From: an uncultured Eubacterium sp.
Lineage (GTDB): Bacteria > Bacillota > Clostridia > Lachnospirales > Lachnospiraceae
Direction: 5' to 3'
DNA: 47,883 nucleotides
Assembly (NCBI GenBank): GCA_910589665.1
Contig: CAJUTR010000022.1
Span: 1 to 47,883, forward strand
Positions within the stretch are counted from its first letter, which is position 1. Each line of letters opens with the position of its first letter. The notes beneath the pieces are model-generated. The model did no database searches and was not told the origin of the DNA. It was given only the letters and a program-made list of their open reading frames with translations. Position numbers and translations under genes: made by a program. Positions 6,718 to 15,546 of the stretch are shown one piece after another.

Positions 6718-8643
6718 CTAAATATCCAGATTTTTCACAAATTTGGCATTTTTCTCTATAAACTCACGTCGTGGTTCCACCTTATCACCCATAAGCGTCG
6801 TAAATGTCAGATCAATCTCCGAAGATTCTTCTTCTTTCATTTTTACCTGAAGAAGAACCCTTTTTTCCGGATCCATCGTCGTATCCCACAGCTGATCGGC
6901 ATCCATTTCACCCAGTCCTTTATAACGCTGGATATTATTGTTTCCGTCTCTTCCAAGTTCTTGCAGCTTTTCATTTAATTCTTCATCGCTGTATACATAG
7001 TACGATTTTTTATTTTTCTCAATACGGTAAAGCGGCGGCTGTGCAAGATATACATAACCTTCCCTGATCAGTTTCGGCATAAATCGGTAGAGAAAAGTGA
7101 GAAGAAGTGTGGCAATATGAGCACCGTCCACATCGGCATCCGTCATAATGATGATCTTATGGTAACGCAGTTTACTAAGATCAAAATCATCAGAAATCCC
7201 AGTGCCAAATGCTGTAATCATTGCCTTGATCTCATTATTGATCAGTATTTTGTCCAGCCTGGCTTTTTCTACATTCAGTATTTTTCCGCGGAGCGGTAAT
7301 ATAGCCTGCGTTGCGCGGTCTCTAGCCGTCTTAGCGCTGCCACCGGCCGAATCTCCCTCCACGATATAAATCTCACAATTTTCCGGATTTTTATCACTAC
7401 AGTCTGCCAGCTTTCCGGGAAGTGAACTTCCTTCCAACGCCGTCTTTCTCCTCGTCAGATCCCTGGCATTTCTGGCGGCCTCTCTTGCCCTCTGTGCCAA
7501 AAGAGCCTTATCGCAAATTTGTTTTGCGATTGATGGATTCAATTCCAAAAAGATCGTAAGCTGCTCGCTTACAATACTGTCCACGGCGCCTCTAGCCTCG
7601 CTGTTCCCCAGTTTTTGTTTCGTCTGTCCCTCAAACTGTGGCTCGGGGATTTTGACACTGATGATCGCGGTAATCCCTTCGCGTATATCATCACCGCTCA
7701 AATTCACATCGTTATCTTTCAAAAATTTCTGAGTTCTGGCATAATCATTAAATGTCTTTGTCAGCGCATTTTTAAACCCAGCCAGGTGGGTCCCTCCTTC
7801 CGGCGTCGTAATGTTATTCACAAAGCTATAACAGTTATCAGAATAAGAATCGTTATGCTGGAAAGCAACCTCTACGAACACATCACCCTTTTGCCCCTCA
7901 CAGTAAATAATATCCTCATAGAGAGGATCCTTATGGCGGTTTAAGTATTCTACATATTCTTTAATACCGCCCTCATAATAAAATGCTTCTTTTACTGCAT
8001 CTTCTTTTCTGTCATCATGAAGTACGATCTTGATACCCTTTGTCAAAAATGCCATCTCACGAAGACGGTGTTTCAGCGTATCGTAATCATATTCTGTCGT
8101 TTCTGTAAAAATCTCTTTATCTGGTAGGAATGTAACTTTTGATCCGCGCTGTTCCGTAGTTCCCATTACCTTTAAGTCATACATGATCTTACCGCGCTCA
8201 AATCGCTGTTTATAGATTTTCCCATCCTGATAAATCTCTACTTCCAACCATTCGGATAAAGCATTTACGACAGACGCTCCTACTCCGTGCAAGCCGCCGG
8301 ACACTTTATATCCGCCGCCGCCGAATTTTCCTCCGGCGTGAAGTACGGTAAATACAACTTCCACAGCCGGCCGTCCAGCCTTTTGATTGATGCCTACTGG
8401 GATTCCTCGTCCATTGTCTAGTACGGTAATCGAACCATCCGGATTGATATGTACGTGAATTGTGTCACAATAGCCTGCTAATGCCTCATCTACGGAGTTA
8501 TCCACAATTTCATACACAAGGTGGTGAAGACCACGTTCGGAAGTGCTGCCGATATACATACCCGGTCTCTTCCGTACGGCCTCCAGTCCTTCTAATATCT
8601 GTATCTGATCAGCTCCATATTCCATTACTTCCTGACTATCCAT
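6718..8643 (-). CDS. gyrB: DNA gyrase subunit B
   Basis: A 641-aa ATPase subunit of gyrase. The GHKL ATP site is shown by EIVDNSVDEALAGYCD, DNGRGIP and GGLHGVGASVVNAL. The TOPRIM metal-binding motifs EGDSAGGSAK and DADVDGAHI and the C-terminal QRYKGLGEMD are intact. The start is set at 8643 because GGAG is 6 nt upstream; an in-frame ATG at 8655 (adding MENE) has only a weak site and is possible. It follows recF after 51 nt, as in most Firmicutes origin regions, and leads directly into gyrA. Confidence 0.98.
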   Translation of the reverse strand: MDSQEVMEYGADQIQILEGLEAVRKRPGMYIGSTSERGLHHLVYEIVDNSVDEALAGYCDTIHVHINPDGSITVLDNGRGIPVGINQKAGRPAVEVVFTVLHAGGKFGGGGYKVSGGLHGVGASVVNALSEWLEVEIYQDGKIYKQRFERGKIMYDLKVMGTTEQRGSKVTFLPDKEIFTETTEYDYDTLKHRLREMAFLTKGIKIVLHDDRKEDAVKEAFYYEGGIKEYVEYLNRHKDPLYEDIIYCEGQKGDVFVEVAFQHNDSYSDNCYSFVNNITTPEGGTHLAGFKNALTKTFNDYARTQKFLKDNDVNLSGDDIREGITAIISVKIPEPQFEGQTKQKLGNSEARGAVDSIVSEQLTIFLELNPSIAKQICDKALLAQRAREAARNARDLTRRKTALEGSSLPGKLADCSDKNPENCEIYIVEGDSAGGSAKTARDRATQAILPLRGKILNVEKARLDKILINNEIKAMITAFGTGISDDFDLSKLRYHKIIIMTDADVDGAHIATLLLTFLYRFMPKLIREGYVYLAQPPLYRIEKNKKSYYVYSDEELNEKLQELGRDGNNNIQRYKGLGEMDADQLWDTTMDPEKRVLLQVKMKEEESSEIDLTFTTLMGDKVEPRREFIEKNAKFVKNLDI

Positions 8644-8694
8644 CTCATTCTCCATTTCTGCACGGAATTTCCCGCGGCTTTTTTACATTCCTTT

Positions 8695-9774
8695 TTACCT
8701 TTTTACAGAACCTGAAACAATTTCAAACGTTTTCTGCATATTCACTCCATTTTTCACAAATTCTTCCAAACCTGTACAAGTGATTATCGTTTGTATGCCT
8801 TTTATGTGTTCCAACAGATAATTCTGTCTGTTTCGATCCAATTCTGACAAAACATCATCCAAAAGTAAAAGAGGCTTTTCTCCTGTTTTTTCTTCAACGA
8901 TTTGAATTTCCGTTAATTTGAGCGAAAGCGCCCCCGTCCTCTGCTGTCCCCGCGAGCCATATTTTCTCAAGTCTTTATTTTCAGAAACAAAGGACAGATC
9001 ATCGCGGTGAGGACCTGTATTAGTTGTTTTCGTAAATAAATCCTTTTTTTCCATGACAACCAGCTCCTGTGCAAATGCACTCGCTGTCACATTCGGCTCA
9101 TATGTCAACTCTATATTTTCTTTTCCGCCAGTCAGATTATTGTGTATCTTCCTGATATAACCATTTAACTTCCCTACAAACTCTGTTCTCGCCTTTATCA
9201 CATATGTACCATACTCAACAAGCTGGCTGTTCCATATATCGAGTGTATCCAATAATTTAGAATTGATACTGATCTGTTTTAATAATTCGTTCCTCTGTTT
9301 CAATACGTGCTTGTATTTTGCCAAATGGTGCAGGTAAATGTGATCTAGCTGGCAAAGCTCCATATCAATAAATTTTCTTCTAGCTTCTGGACCATTTTGA
9401 ATGATCGCCAGATCTTCTGGTGAAAAAAAAACCACATGACACATACCGAGAAGATCGCTGCTTTTTTTTACCGGAATGCCGTCGATCGCAATTCCTTTAG
9501 CCTTCTTTTTTTTTAAATGCACGTCGATCTTGTGACAGATCTGATTTTTTTCCACGAACATTTTTAAATGGGCATCTTCCTGACCCATCAGGATCATTTC
9601 CCTATCCCTGCTGCCTTTATGTGACCTCGACGTAGAACAGAGATAGATACCTTCTAGGACATTCGTTTTTCCCTGGGCATTATCACCATACAAAACATTC
9701 GTTTCTTCATCAAACTCGAAAATTTCCCTTTCATAATTGCGAAAATGCAGCAGCTCCAAACTATGGATCATCAT
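8695..9774 (-). CDS. recF: DNA replication/repair protein RecF
   Basis: A 359-aa SMC-like ATPase that helps load RecA at gaps on SSB-coated DNA. HSLELLHFRNYE at the N-terminus, the Walker A YGDNAQGKTNVLE, the signature region near YGSRGQQRTGALSLKL and the Walker B LLLLDDVLSELD are all present. Length is normal. The start overlaps the stop of the S4 protein gene by 4 nt (ATGA), indicating translational coupling. Order dnaN-S4-recF-gyrB is the classical one. Confidence 0.97.
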   Translation of the reverse strand: MMIHSLELLHFRNYEREIFEFDEETNVLYGDNAQGKTNVLEGIYLCSTSRSHKGSRDREMILMGQEDAHLKMFVEKNQICHKIDVHLKKKKAKGIAIDGIPVKKSSDLLGMCHVVFFSPEDLAIIQNGPEARRKFIDMELCQLDHIYLHHLAKYKHVLKQRNELLKQISINSKLLDTLDIWNSQLVEYGTYVIKARTEFVGKLNGYIRKIHNNLTGGKENIELTYEPNVTASAFAQELVVMEKKDLFTKTTNTGPHRDDLSFVSENKDLRKYGSRGQQRTGALSLKLTEIQIVEEKTGEKPLLLLDDVLSELDRNRQNYLLEHIKGIQTIITCTGLEEFVKNGVNMQKTFEIVSGSVKR

Positions 9775-9983
9775 ATATTGCTTACCTTTACCTGGTTACC
9801 ATCGAGTTCAATCATATCTCCCGGGTAGACTTTCCTGCCGCGGCGGTACTCAGTTTCCCCATTTACCGTTACCATACCTTCACCGATCATGAATTTAGCA
9901 TCCACTCCCGAGCCTGCCAGACCAGCCAGTTTTAACGCCTGTCCTAGCTTGATAAATTCATCTTTGATCCTAATTTCTTCCAT
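9771..9983 (-). CDS. yaaA: S4-domain RNA-binding protein (YaaA/RlbA type)
   Basis: A 70-aa protein consisting of a single S4 RNA-binding fold: FIKLGQALKLAGLAGSG, then the MVTVNGETEYRRGRKVYPGD turn. This small protein always sits between dnaN and recF in Firmicutes. In B. subtilis the orthologue is linked to large ribosomal subunit assembly, from which the function here is inferred. It overlaps recF by 4 nt. Confidence 0.92.
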   Translation of the reverse strand: MEEIRIKDEFIKLGQALKLAGLAGSGVDAKFMIGEGMVTVNGETEYRRGRKVYPGDMIELDGNQVKVSNI

Positions 9984-10030
9984 ACACTCTCCTCATTTCT
10001 GCTGCTATTCTTTCACGATCATCCCTGGTA

Positions 10031-11131
10031 TCATTCAATCAGGTTTACAGGAAGGATCAGATATATGTACGAATGGTCATCCCGTATGAAACACGGTGCT
10101 TTTGAATTGAACAAGTACAGATTTACCTGTTCTTCATCGATCACCCGGAGAACATCAATGATAAATTTCGGATCAAACGCGATGCGTAGATCTTTACCCT
10201 CTTTTTCGATGTTCACATTTTCATCCATTGAACCGATCTTCGTATTCATCTCCATCTTGATCTCATCATTTTTTATATTCATTATGACCGGTTTATTTTC
10301 TGACTCACGCAGCAAAAGGGTTGCGCGGTCGATACAATCTAAAAGTTCTTTTTTATTCACTACAACTTTTGTTTCATAATCATTCGTGAGCATTTGATTG
10401 ATATTATAAAAGTTTCCTTCAATCAGCCTTGAAATGATGATCGTCTTAGCGTATTGGAATAATACATGATTTTTCGAAAAGTAGATCTCTACTTCGTCGT
10501 CTATGCCGCCTGTACAGATTTTGCTTACTTCTCCGAGTGTTTTACCTGGGATGACCACTTTCAGATTTTCATAACTCTCTTTCAGCTGCATTTTCCGGAT
10601 GGAAACGCGGTGTAGGTCTAAAGAGGCGATTTTAAATTCATCTCCGTTGATTTCAAATAGTTCACCCGTAAGAATCTTATTATTTTCATTATTTGAGATA
10701 GAAAAAATAGTTTGTCGGATCATTTCCCTCAGAGTAAATTGGGAAATGACGATTTTCTTTGATTTTTCGATATCCGGAAGCATCGGGAATTCTTCATGGT
10801 TTTTTCCAGAGAGGTTAAATTTAGCTTTACCGCAAAATAAGAGGATATTTTCCCTGTCATCCGATTCAAAATAGATTTCCTGATCCGGTAATTTACGGAT
10901 AATGTCAGAAATCATCTTCGCATTGACTAGTATGATTCCTTCTTCATCAATCTTGGCTGGCAGTCTAGTTTCAATGCCCATTGACATATCGTTTGTCGTT
11001 AGGATCAATTCATCTTCTTTTCCTTCTATTACCACACATTCCAAAATAGGCATCGTCGTTTTTCCAGGTACCGCCTTTAATACAATATTGATTGCTTCAT
11101 TCATATCTGCTTTGCTGCATGTGAATTTCAT
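10031..11131 (-). CDS. dnaN: DNA polymerase III beta subunit (sliding clamp)
   Basis: A 366-aa processivity clamp. The N-terminus MKFTCSKADMNEAINIVLKA, the internal NNENNKILTGELFEI loop and the C-terminal FIRDDHSYIYLILPVNL are typical of the three-domain clamp. The start is taken as 11131 because family members begin MKF(T/I)CSK; the upstream ATG at 11152 has no ribosome binding site. The sequence upstream (11132-11314) is very A/T-rich and has one near-consensus DnaA box (TTATCAACA, 11300-11292, minus). Confidence 0.97.
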   Translation of the reverse strand: MKFTCSKADMNEAINIVLKAVPGKTTMPILECVVIEGKEDELILTTNDMSMGIETRLPAKIDEEGIILVNAKMISDIIRKLPDQEIYFESDDRENILLFCGKAKFNLSGKNHEEFPMLPDIEKSKKIVISQFTLREMIRQTIFSISNNENNKILTGELFEINGDEFKIASLDLHRVSIRKMQLKESYENLKVVIPGKTLGEVSKICTGGIDDEVEIYFSKNHVLFQYAKTIIISRLIEGNFYNINQMLTNDYETKVVVNKKELLDCIDRATLLLRESENKPVIMNIKNDEIKMEMNTKIGSMDENVNIEKEGKDLRIAFDPKFIIDVLRVIDEEQVNLYLFNSKAPCFIRDDHSYIYLILPVNLIE

Positions 11132-11314
11132 AATGTTGGTGACCCCTTTCAAGTTAAAATGATAATAAATATATATTTAAATTTTAGTAATATGTAGTAT
11201 TAAGGGAGGTTCATTTGTTTAAAATTAAAGCAAACCCTTAAAATAAACAGATCTACCTAAAGGATAACAGCTGTATTTGATCCGGATGATCTGTTGATAA
11301 TCGGGATCTGCTGT

Positions 11315-11337
11315 GAAAGATCAAGGGTTGATCTTTT
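11315..11337 (-). terminator. Hairpin at the end of dnaA
   Basis: AAAGATCAA (11316-11324) pairs with TTGATCTTT (11328-11336) around a 3-nt loop, and the dnaA stop codon lies inside the stem. Only three T follow on the minus strand, so as a dnaA terminator it would be weak or partial. On the plus strand it has five T, but no gene reads into it. Confidence 0.45.
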
Positions 11338-12676
11338 TCTTCAGCACCTGGATCGTATTTTGGAGACTATTATCAACTTTAAGTTTTTCCTCAATTTTAG
11401 TACAACCGTGGATAACTGTCGAATGATCCCTGTTTCCGAGCTTCGATCCTATGTCGGTTGTGGACAAGTCTGTTAATTCTTTGCAAAGGTACATACAGAT
11501 CTGTCGTGGAAACACCACGCTGTTTTGTCGTCTCTTTGAAATGATGGCATCTTCTGCTAAGTTAAAATGATCGGTTACGATCTGAACGATAAAGTCTACC
11601 GTGATTTCACGGGAATCGTTTGGCTTAATAATGTCTTTCAGTGCCTCTTCCGCTAAGGTAAGGGTAATTTCCTGATGAGTCAGTTTGGAAAGAAAAATTA
11701 CCTTTTTATAGGCGCCTTCTAGATCACGGATGTTTGATCTTATATTTGTAGCTATGTAACTTAAAATCTTATCTTCCAGTTTTACTGTTTCATTTTCCTG
11801 ATAATTTTTTAAGATCGCCATGCTTGTCTCATAATCGGGTGGCTGAATATCAACTGGAAGCCCGGAATTAAAGCGTGAACGGTATCTTTCATCCAGCTGG
11901 TCCATATCCCTGGGCGGCTTATCGCTGGATATGACAATCTGTTTATTTGCCTGATAAAGTGCTTCAAAGGTATTAAAGAACTCGATCTGTGTGGATTCTT
12001 TACCTATGATGAACTGGATATCATCGATCAGGAGCACGTCCACATTACGAAATTTTTTTCGGAGATTCGTAGTCGCAGCGGTATCTCCTTTTTTCTTGTT
12101 CGTTCGGATTGCTTCGATCACCTGGTTTGTAAAATCTTCACTGGTCGTGTATAGTACGTTTAATTCCGTATGATGTTCGATGATATGTCTGGCAATGGAG
12201 TGCATCAGGTGCGTTTTGCCTAAGCCGGAATCACTATATAAAAACAAAGGGTTATAAATTTGTGAAGTAGGCGCTTCTGCGACTGCAACAGCGGCTGCGT
12301 GTGCCATAGAATTGCTCCTGCTCGTAACAAAGGTATCAAAAGAATGACCCGATTTCAGGTACGGATATTTATCCGTCAGGGTTTCTTCCTTTATATAGGT
12401 AGGAACTGCTTCGGTATGATAAATATACTTGATCTCTACTTTTTCACCTGTAATGACTTCGATCGCCACTTTGATGTGGACATTGTATTTGGATTTGAGT
12501 ATACCGATACAATCTCCCTGCGTTTCTTTATCAATTTCAAATGTCACGATTCCGTCATCGTAAGAAAAAAGCTGCAATGGTTCGATAAAGGTCCGGATGG
12601 CTGGTCCAGTGATGGAACTTTCTTCCTTCAGATGCGTGATTATGTCGTTCCATTTAGCTTTTATTGTGTTTTCCAT
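11321..12676 (-). CDS. dnaA: Chromosomal replication initiator DnaA
   Basis: A 451-aa AAA+ initiator that binds 9-mer DnaA boxes and melts the origin. Walker A is in FLYSDSGLGKTHLMHSIARH (the usual YGGVG is YSDSG here), Walker B is LLIDDIQFI, sensor I is IVISSDKPP, and arginine-finger region is RYRSRFNSGL. Domain IV ends in NRDHSTVIHGCTKIEEKL, the DnaA-box-binding helix. The gene is transcribed leftwards from a good promoter (12732-12760) and is divergent from rpmH. Neither flanking spacer holds a DnaA-box cluster; the densest cluster in the window is 30 kb away, at 42889-43089. Confidence 0.98.
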   Translation of the reverse strand: MENTIKAKWNDIITHLKEESSITGPAIRTFIEPLQLFSYDDGIVTFEIDKETQGDCIGILKSKYNVHIKVAIEVITGEKVEIKYIYHTEAVPTYIKEETLTDKYPYLKSGHSFDTFVTSRSNSMAHAAAVAVAEAPTSQIYNPLFLYSDSGLGKTHLMHSIARHIIEHHTELNVLYTTSEDFTNQVIEAIRTNKKKGDTAATTNLRKKFRNVDVLLIDDIQFIIGKESTQIEFFNTFEALYQANKQIVISSDKPPRDMDQLDERYRSRFNSGLPVDIQPPDYETSMAILKNYQENETVKLEDKILSYIATNIRSNIRDLEGAYKKVIFLSKLTHQEITLTLAEEALKDIIKPNDSREITVDFIVQIVTDHFNLAEDAIISKRRQNSVVFPRQICMYLCKELTDLSTTDIGSKLGNRDHSTVIHGCTKIEEKLKVDNSLQNTIQVLKKKINP

Positions 12677-12731
12677 AAAAAAACCTACCTAACTAATAAA
12701 AAATGAAATAAGGGTATAAACGTACAACTAT

Positions 12732-12760
12732 ATTTTACCTCAAAATGATAGTTTTTTCAA
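12732..12760 (-). promoter_or_regulatory. dnaA promoter
   Basis: Minus strand: -35 TTGAAA (12760-12755), 17-bp spacer, -10 TAAAAT (12737-12732), about 55 bp before the dnaA start. No consensus DnaA box overlaps it, so direct DnaA autoregulation is not evident here. Confidence 0.7.
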
Positions 12761-12800
12761 TGGTCTATTTTCAAAATTGCAATTTTCTTTTAATATTTGC

Positions 12801-12829
12801 TTGACTAATTTACAATTCAATACTATAAT
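12801..12829 (+). promoter_or_regulatory. rpmH promoter
   Basis: -35 TTGACT (12801-12806), 17-bp spacer and a perfect -10 TATAAT (12824-12829). It drives rpmH and, by read-through, rnpA-yidD-yidC-jag. Confidence 0.85.
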
Positions 12830-12879
12830 TAGGCTTGATTGGTTCGTAGTAGTTTGGAAATCAAAGGAGGTGTAGCGAG

Positions 12880-13014
12880 ATGAAAATGACATATCAGCCG
12901 AAAAAGAAGTCCAGAGCGAGAGTTCATGGTTTTCGTAAGAGAATGAGAACTTCGAATGGCAGGAAAGTAATTTCCAGGAGAAGAGCAAAGGGAAGAAAAA
13001 GATTATCTGCATAA
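12880..13014 (+). CDS. rpmH: 50S ribosomal protein L34
   Basis: A 44-aa, extremely basic protein whose sequence MKMTYQPKKKSRARVHGF and the following RKRMRT-GRKVISRRRAKGR core match L34. It is the smallest protein of the large subunit and lies between 23S rRNA helices. The ribosome binding site AAAGGAGG lies 9 nt upstream of the ATG. It is divergent from dnaA, the nearly universal bacterial arrangement. Confidence 0.97.
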   Translation: MKMTYQPKKKSRARVHGFRKRMRTSNGRKVISRRRAKGRKRLSA

Positions 13015-13030
13015 GCGAGGTATTGTGCAA

Positions 13031-13056
13031 AGTCACATAAAATGTGTGGCTTTTTC
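13031..13056 (+). terminator. Possible attenuator between rpmH and rnpA
   Basis: A small stem (CACAT/ATGTG, extended by AG/CT-type pairs with a short bulge) is followed by five T (13051-13055). It lies between the rpmH stop and the rnpA start, where a leaky terminator would keep RnpA far below L34. The stem is weak, so this is a suggestion. Confidence 0.4.
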
Positions 13057-13078
13057 TTCTCTTGTGAGGTTTGAAACA

Positions 13079-13408
13079 GTGTTTGAAAAATTAGGTAATA
13101 ATTTGGAGTTTCAAAAGGTTTACAGATCCGGTAGATCGAAAGCGAACAAATATCTGGTGATGGTTTTGTTAGAGCGGGAAAGTGGTCCCAATCGTTATGG
13201 ATTTTCTGTTAGTAAGAAAGTTGGTAATAGTGTTGTACGTCACCGGGTCACCAGATTATTGAGAGAGTCTGTTCGGAAAAATGACGTACGTTTTACGACA
13301 GGTCACAGTATTATCATTGTTGCCAGGAATGCGGCAAAGGGCAGGAGCTTTGAAGAAATCGACAGCGCAGTATGCCATTTGTGTAAATTACATGGAATAT
13401 TAAAATGA
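13079..13408 (+). CDS. rnpA: Ribonuclease P protein component
   Basis: A 109-aa basic protein that binds the RNase P RNA and helps it recognise pre-tRNA leaders. The core NRYGFSVSKKVGNSVVRHRV followed by TRLLRES is the conserved RNR motif, and FEKLGNNLEFQKVYRSG is the usual N-terminal region. The start is placed at the GTG at 13079, which has GAGG 9 nt upstream and lines up with the family N-terminus; the longer frame from ATG 13025 would run through the attenuator-like hairpin. The gene ends in a 4-nt overlap with yidD. Confidence 0.93.
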   Translation: MFEKLGNNLEFQKVYRSGRSKANKYLVMVLLERESGPNRYGFSVSKKVGNSVVRHRVTRLLRESVRKNDVRFTTGHSIIIVARNAAKGRSFEEIDSAVCHLCKLHGILK

Positions 13409-13617
13409 AAAGAGCTTTTTTATTTTTATTGAAAATATATCAGAAATTTATTTCTCCGCTAAAAAGAACGCCAACCTGCATTTATACCCCTTGTTGTTCT
13501 GAATATGCTGTTCAGGCGATTACGAAGTATGGTGCAGGGAAAGGTGGTTTTTTGGCTGTGAAAAGAATTTTGAGGTGTCATCCGTTCCATAAGGGAGGGT
13601 ATGATCCGGTACCTTGA
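13405..13617 (+). CDS. yidD: Membrane protein insertion efficiency factor YidD
   Basis: A 70-aa protein with an N-terminal amphipathic helix (LFLLKIYQKFISPLKR) followed by the three-cysteine core CIYTPCCSEYAVQAI and the HPFHKGGYDPVP end. It assists YidC/Sec-dependent membrane insertion at the inner face of the membrane. It overlaps rnpA by 4 nt (ATGA) and precedes yidC, the standard order. Confidence 0.95.
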   Translation: MKRAFLFLLKIYQKFISPLKRTPTCIYTPCCSEYAVQAITKYGAGKGGFLAVKRILRCHPFHKGGYDPVP

Positions 13618-13674
13618 TGTTTTCATATTCCTTTTTGTACCTCGTATTCTGGTGAAAAATTGGAGGTAAAATTA

Positions 13675-14658
13675 TTGTTAGATTGGCTGTATACACTATT
13701 TGGCTGGATCATGCAGGGCATTGACTGGGCTGTTTTTCAGGTATTTGGAATTCATAACATCGGTTTGTGTATCATTTTGTTTACGATCATCATTTATACA
13801 TTGATGATTCCATTAAATACGAAGCAGCAGAAATCATCTCGTCTGATGAGTAAGATCAATCCCGAAATTCAGGAAATTCAGGCTAAATATAAAGGGAAAA
13901 AAGATAATGATTCAGCGATGAAAATGAATGCGGAAACACAGGCAGTTTACGCAAAATATGGAGTTAGTCCATTTGGCGGATGTCTGCCGCTGCTTATTAC
14001 GATGCCGATTTTGCTCGTATTGTATGCAGTGATCCGTGAGATTGACAAGTATGTACCATCTCTAGCGCAGGAAGGAGCAAACATGTTTCTTGGACTTGAC
14101 GTTTCACAGACGCCGTCCGAGTATGCCAAAGTGACAAAGTTTGCTTATCTTGTCCCTGTATTAGCAGTTGTATTTCAGTTTATCAATACAAAAATGCTCC
14201 AGCTTAAAACAGATGATAGTAAGAAAAAGACTGAAGATTCTATGGCATCCAGTATGAAGATGATGAATTATTTCATGCCGTTTATGTCAGGATTTTTCTG
14301 TTTGACATTGAACATTGGTGTTGGCATTTACTGGATCATCAGTTCCATTTACCGGATCGTACAAGCATATTTTATCAATCGGCATGTAGATAAGATTTCT
14401 CTTGATGAATTGATCGAAATGAATAAGGAGAAGGCGTCAAAAAAGAATAAGAAGTTAGAAGAACGAAGTAAGCAGATGGAAATGTATTCCAAACAAAGAA
14501 CAAGTTCGATCAAAACTGCGTCCAATTATCAGAATCATTCATCTGCTTCTGATCATAGTTCTACAAAAAATTTGGATGTAAATAAGGACATCGAGCCGGG
14601 TAGTATATCTGGGTATGCCCATATGTTATCAGGAAGAAAAAATAATAAGGAAAAATAA
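13675..14658 (+). CDS. yidC: Membrane protein insertase YidC/OxaI (SpoIIIJ type)
   Basis: A 327-aa insertase with the short Gram-positive architecture of five membrane helices. NIGLCIILFTIIIYTLMIPL carries the first core helix. The cytoplasmic loop KSSRLMSKINPEIQEIQAKY is helical and charged, and GGCLPLLITMPILLVLYAVI follows. The C-terminal tail is lysine-rich (KASKKNKKLEERSKQ), consistent with ribosome contact. No ATG is available. The TTG at 13675 is chosen because GGAGGT lies 7-8 nt upstream; the TTG at 13660 overlaps that site. The N-terminus has no typical lipoprotein signal. Confidence 0.93.
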   Translation: MLDWLYTLFGWIMQGIDWAVFQVFGIHNIGLCIILFTIIIYTLMIPLNTKQQKSSRLMSKINPEIQEIQAKYKGKKDNDSAMKMNAETQAVYAKYGVSPFGGCLPLLITMPILLVLYAVIREIDKYVPSLAQEGANMFLGLDVSQTPSEYAKVTKFAYLVPVLAVVFQFINTKMLQLKTDDSKKKTEDSMASSMKMMNYFMPFMSGFFCLTLNIGVGIYWIISSIYRIVQAYFINRHVDKISLDELIEMNKEKASKKNKKLEERSKQMEMYSKQRTSSIKTASNYQNHSSASDHSSTKNLDVNKDIEPGSISGYAHMLSGRKNNKEK

Positions 14659-14692
14659 TGAAATACTGCATTGACAGAATGGAGGAATTAAT

Positions 14693-15466
14693 ATGTCAAA
14701 TTGGCTTGAGTTTACTGCAAAAACGGTTGATGAAGCCTTGACAGAGGCATTGATAAAACTTGAAGCTACGAGTGATCAAGTGGAGTATGAAGTGCTTGAA
14801 AAAGAGAGCACTGGTTTTCTCGGAATGTTTAGTAAACCTGCAAGAATAAGGGTTTGTAAAAAAGAAAGTGTTCAGCAAGTAGTAAAGAACTTTTTGGACA
14901 AACTTTTTCACCACATGGGAATTGAAGTTCAAGTGTTGATGGAATATAAGGAAGAAGAAAGTGTGATTGATATTGAATTGAAGGGCGAAGAGATGGGCGT
15001 TCTGATCGGTAAGAGAGGACAGACCCTTGATTCCATTCAGTATTTGACATCCTTGGTTGCAAATAAAGATTTAGAGAATTATGTGAAGATTAAAATGGAT
15101 ACGGAAAATTACCGTCAGCGCAGACGGGAAACGATAGAAAATCTGGCAAAGAATATAGCGATTAAAGTTAAGAAGACACGTAAGCCGGCATATCTTGAAC
15201 CAATGAATCCATACGAGAGAAGAATCATCCATTCTACCCTTCAAAATGATAAGTATGTGGATACGTACAGTGAAGGGGAAGAGCCATTCCGAAAAGTGGT
15301 CGTAACGGTATCGAAAGAGTATGCCGATATGCCGCCGCGCAAGTATAATAATTACCGAAGAAAGAACAATTATGGCAACGGTGGTAATAATAGACGAAGG
15401 TCTTATAATAAAAATTATAATCATGCGAATGGTAAAAATCATTCACACTCGGAAAAAGAAGATTGA
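14693..15466 (+). CDS. jag: RNA-binding protein KhpB/Jag
   Basis: A 257-aa cytoplasmic RNA-binding protein with three parts: a Jag-N domain (WLEFTAKTVDEALTEALIKL), a KH domain (GEEMGVLIGKRGQTLDSIQY), and an R3H domain (YRQRRRETIENLAKN through NPYERRIIH). KhpB partners KhpA and influences cell-wall growth and division in relatives. After residue about 215 it has an unusual Asn/Arg/Tyr/His-rich low-complexity tail. The ribosome binding site GGAGG is 7 nt before the ATG, and a terminator follows at 15482. Confidence 0.93.
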   Translation: MSNWLEFTAKTVDEALTEALIKLEATSDQVEYEVLEKESTGFLGMFSKPARIRVCKKESVQQVVKNFLDKLFHHMGIEVQVLMEYKEEESVIDIELKGEEMGVLIGKRGQTLDSIQYLTSLVANKDLENYVKIKMDTENYRQRRRETIENLAKNIAIKVKKTRKPAYLEPMNPYERRIIHSTLQNDKYVDTYSEGEEPFRKVVVTVSKEYADMPPRKYNNYRRKNNYGNGGNNRRRSYNKNYNHANGKNHSHSEKED

Positions 15467-15481
15467 ATCTATGACTCTTAA

Positions 15482-15507
15482 GGCTGAATCTGCGGATTCA
15501 GCCTTTT
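15482..15507 (+). terminator. Terminator after jag
   Basis: A perfect 9-bp stem (GGCTGAATC, 15482-15490, with GATTCAGCC, 15495-15503) with a TGCG loop is followed by TTTT, then a further T5 a few bases on. It separates the rpmH-jag unit from mnmE, though the short T-run may allow read-through. Confidence 0.7.
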
Positions 15508-15546
15508 AGCCATTTTTAGATTTTATGAAGAAAGGGAAACGTGTGT

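Noticed and set aside
8498..8506. Perfect DnaA box TTATCCACA inside gyrB (another at 5643-5651 in gyrA)
   Set aside because: Both fall on Val-Asp-Asn codons (GTGGATAAC) in conserved protein segments and are isolated, so they are coding coincidences rather than part of an array.
11132..11320. dnaA-dnaN spacer as the DnaA-box-rich origin
   Set aside because: It is A/T-rich but contains only one near-consensus box (TTATCAACA). It may still be part of the origin, but the sequence does not show a cluster.
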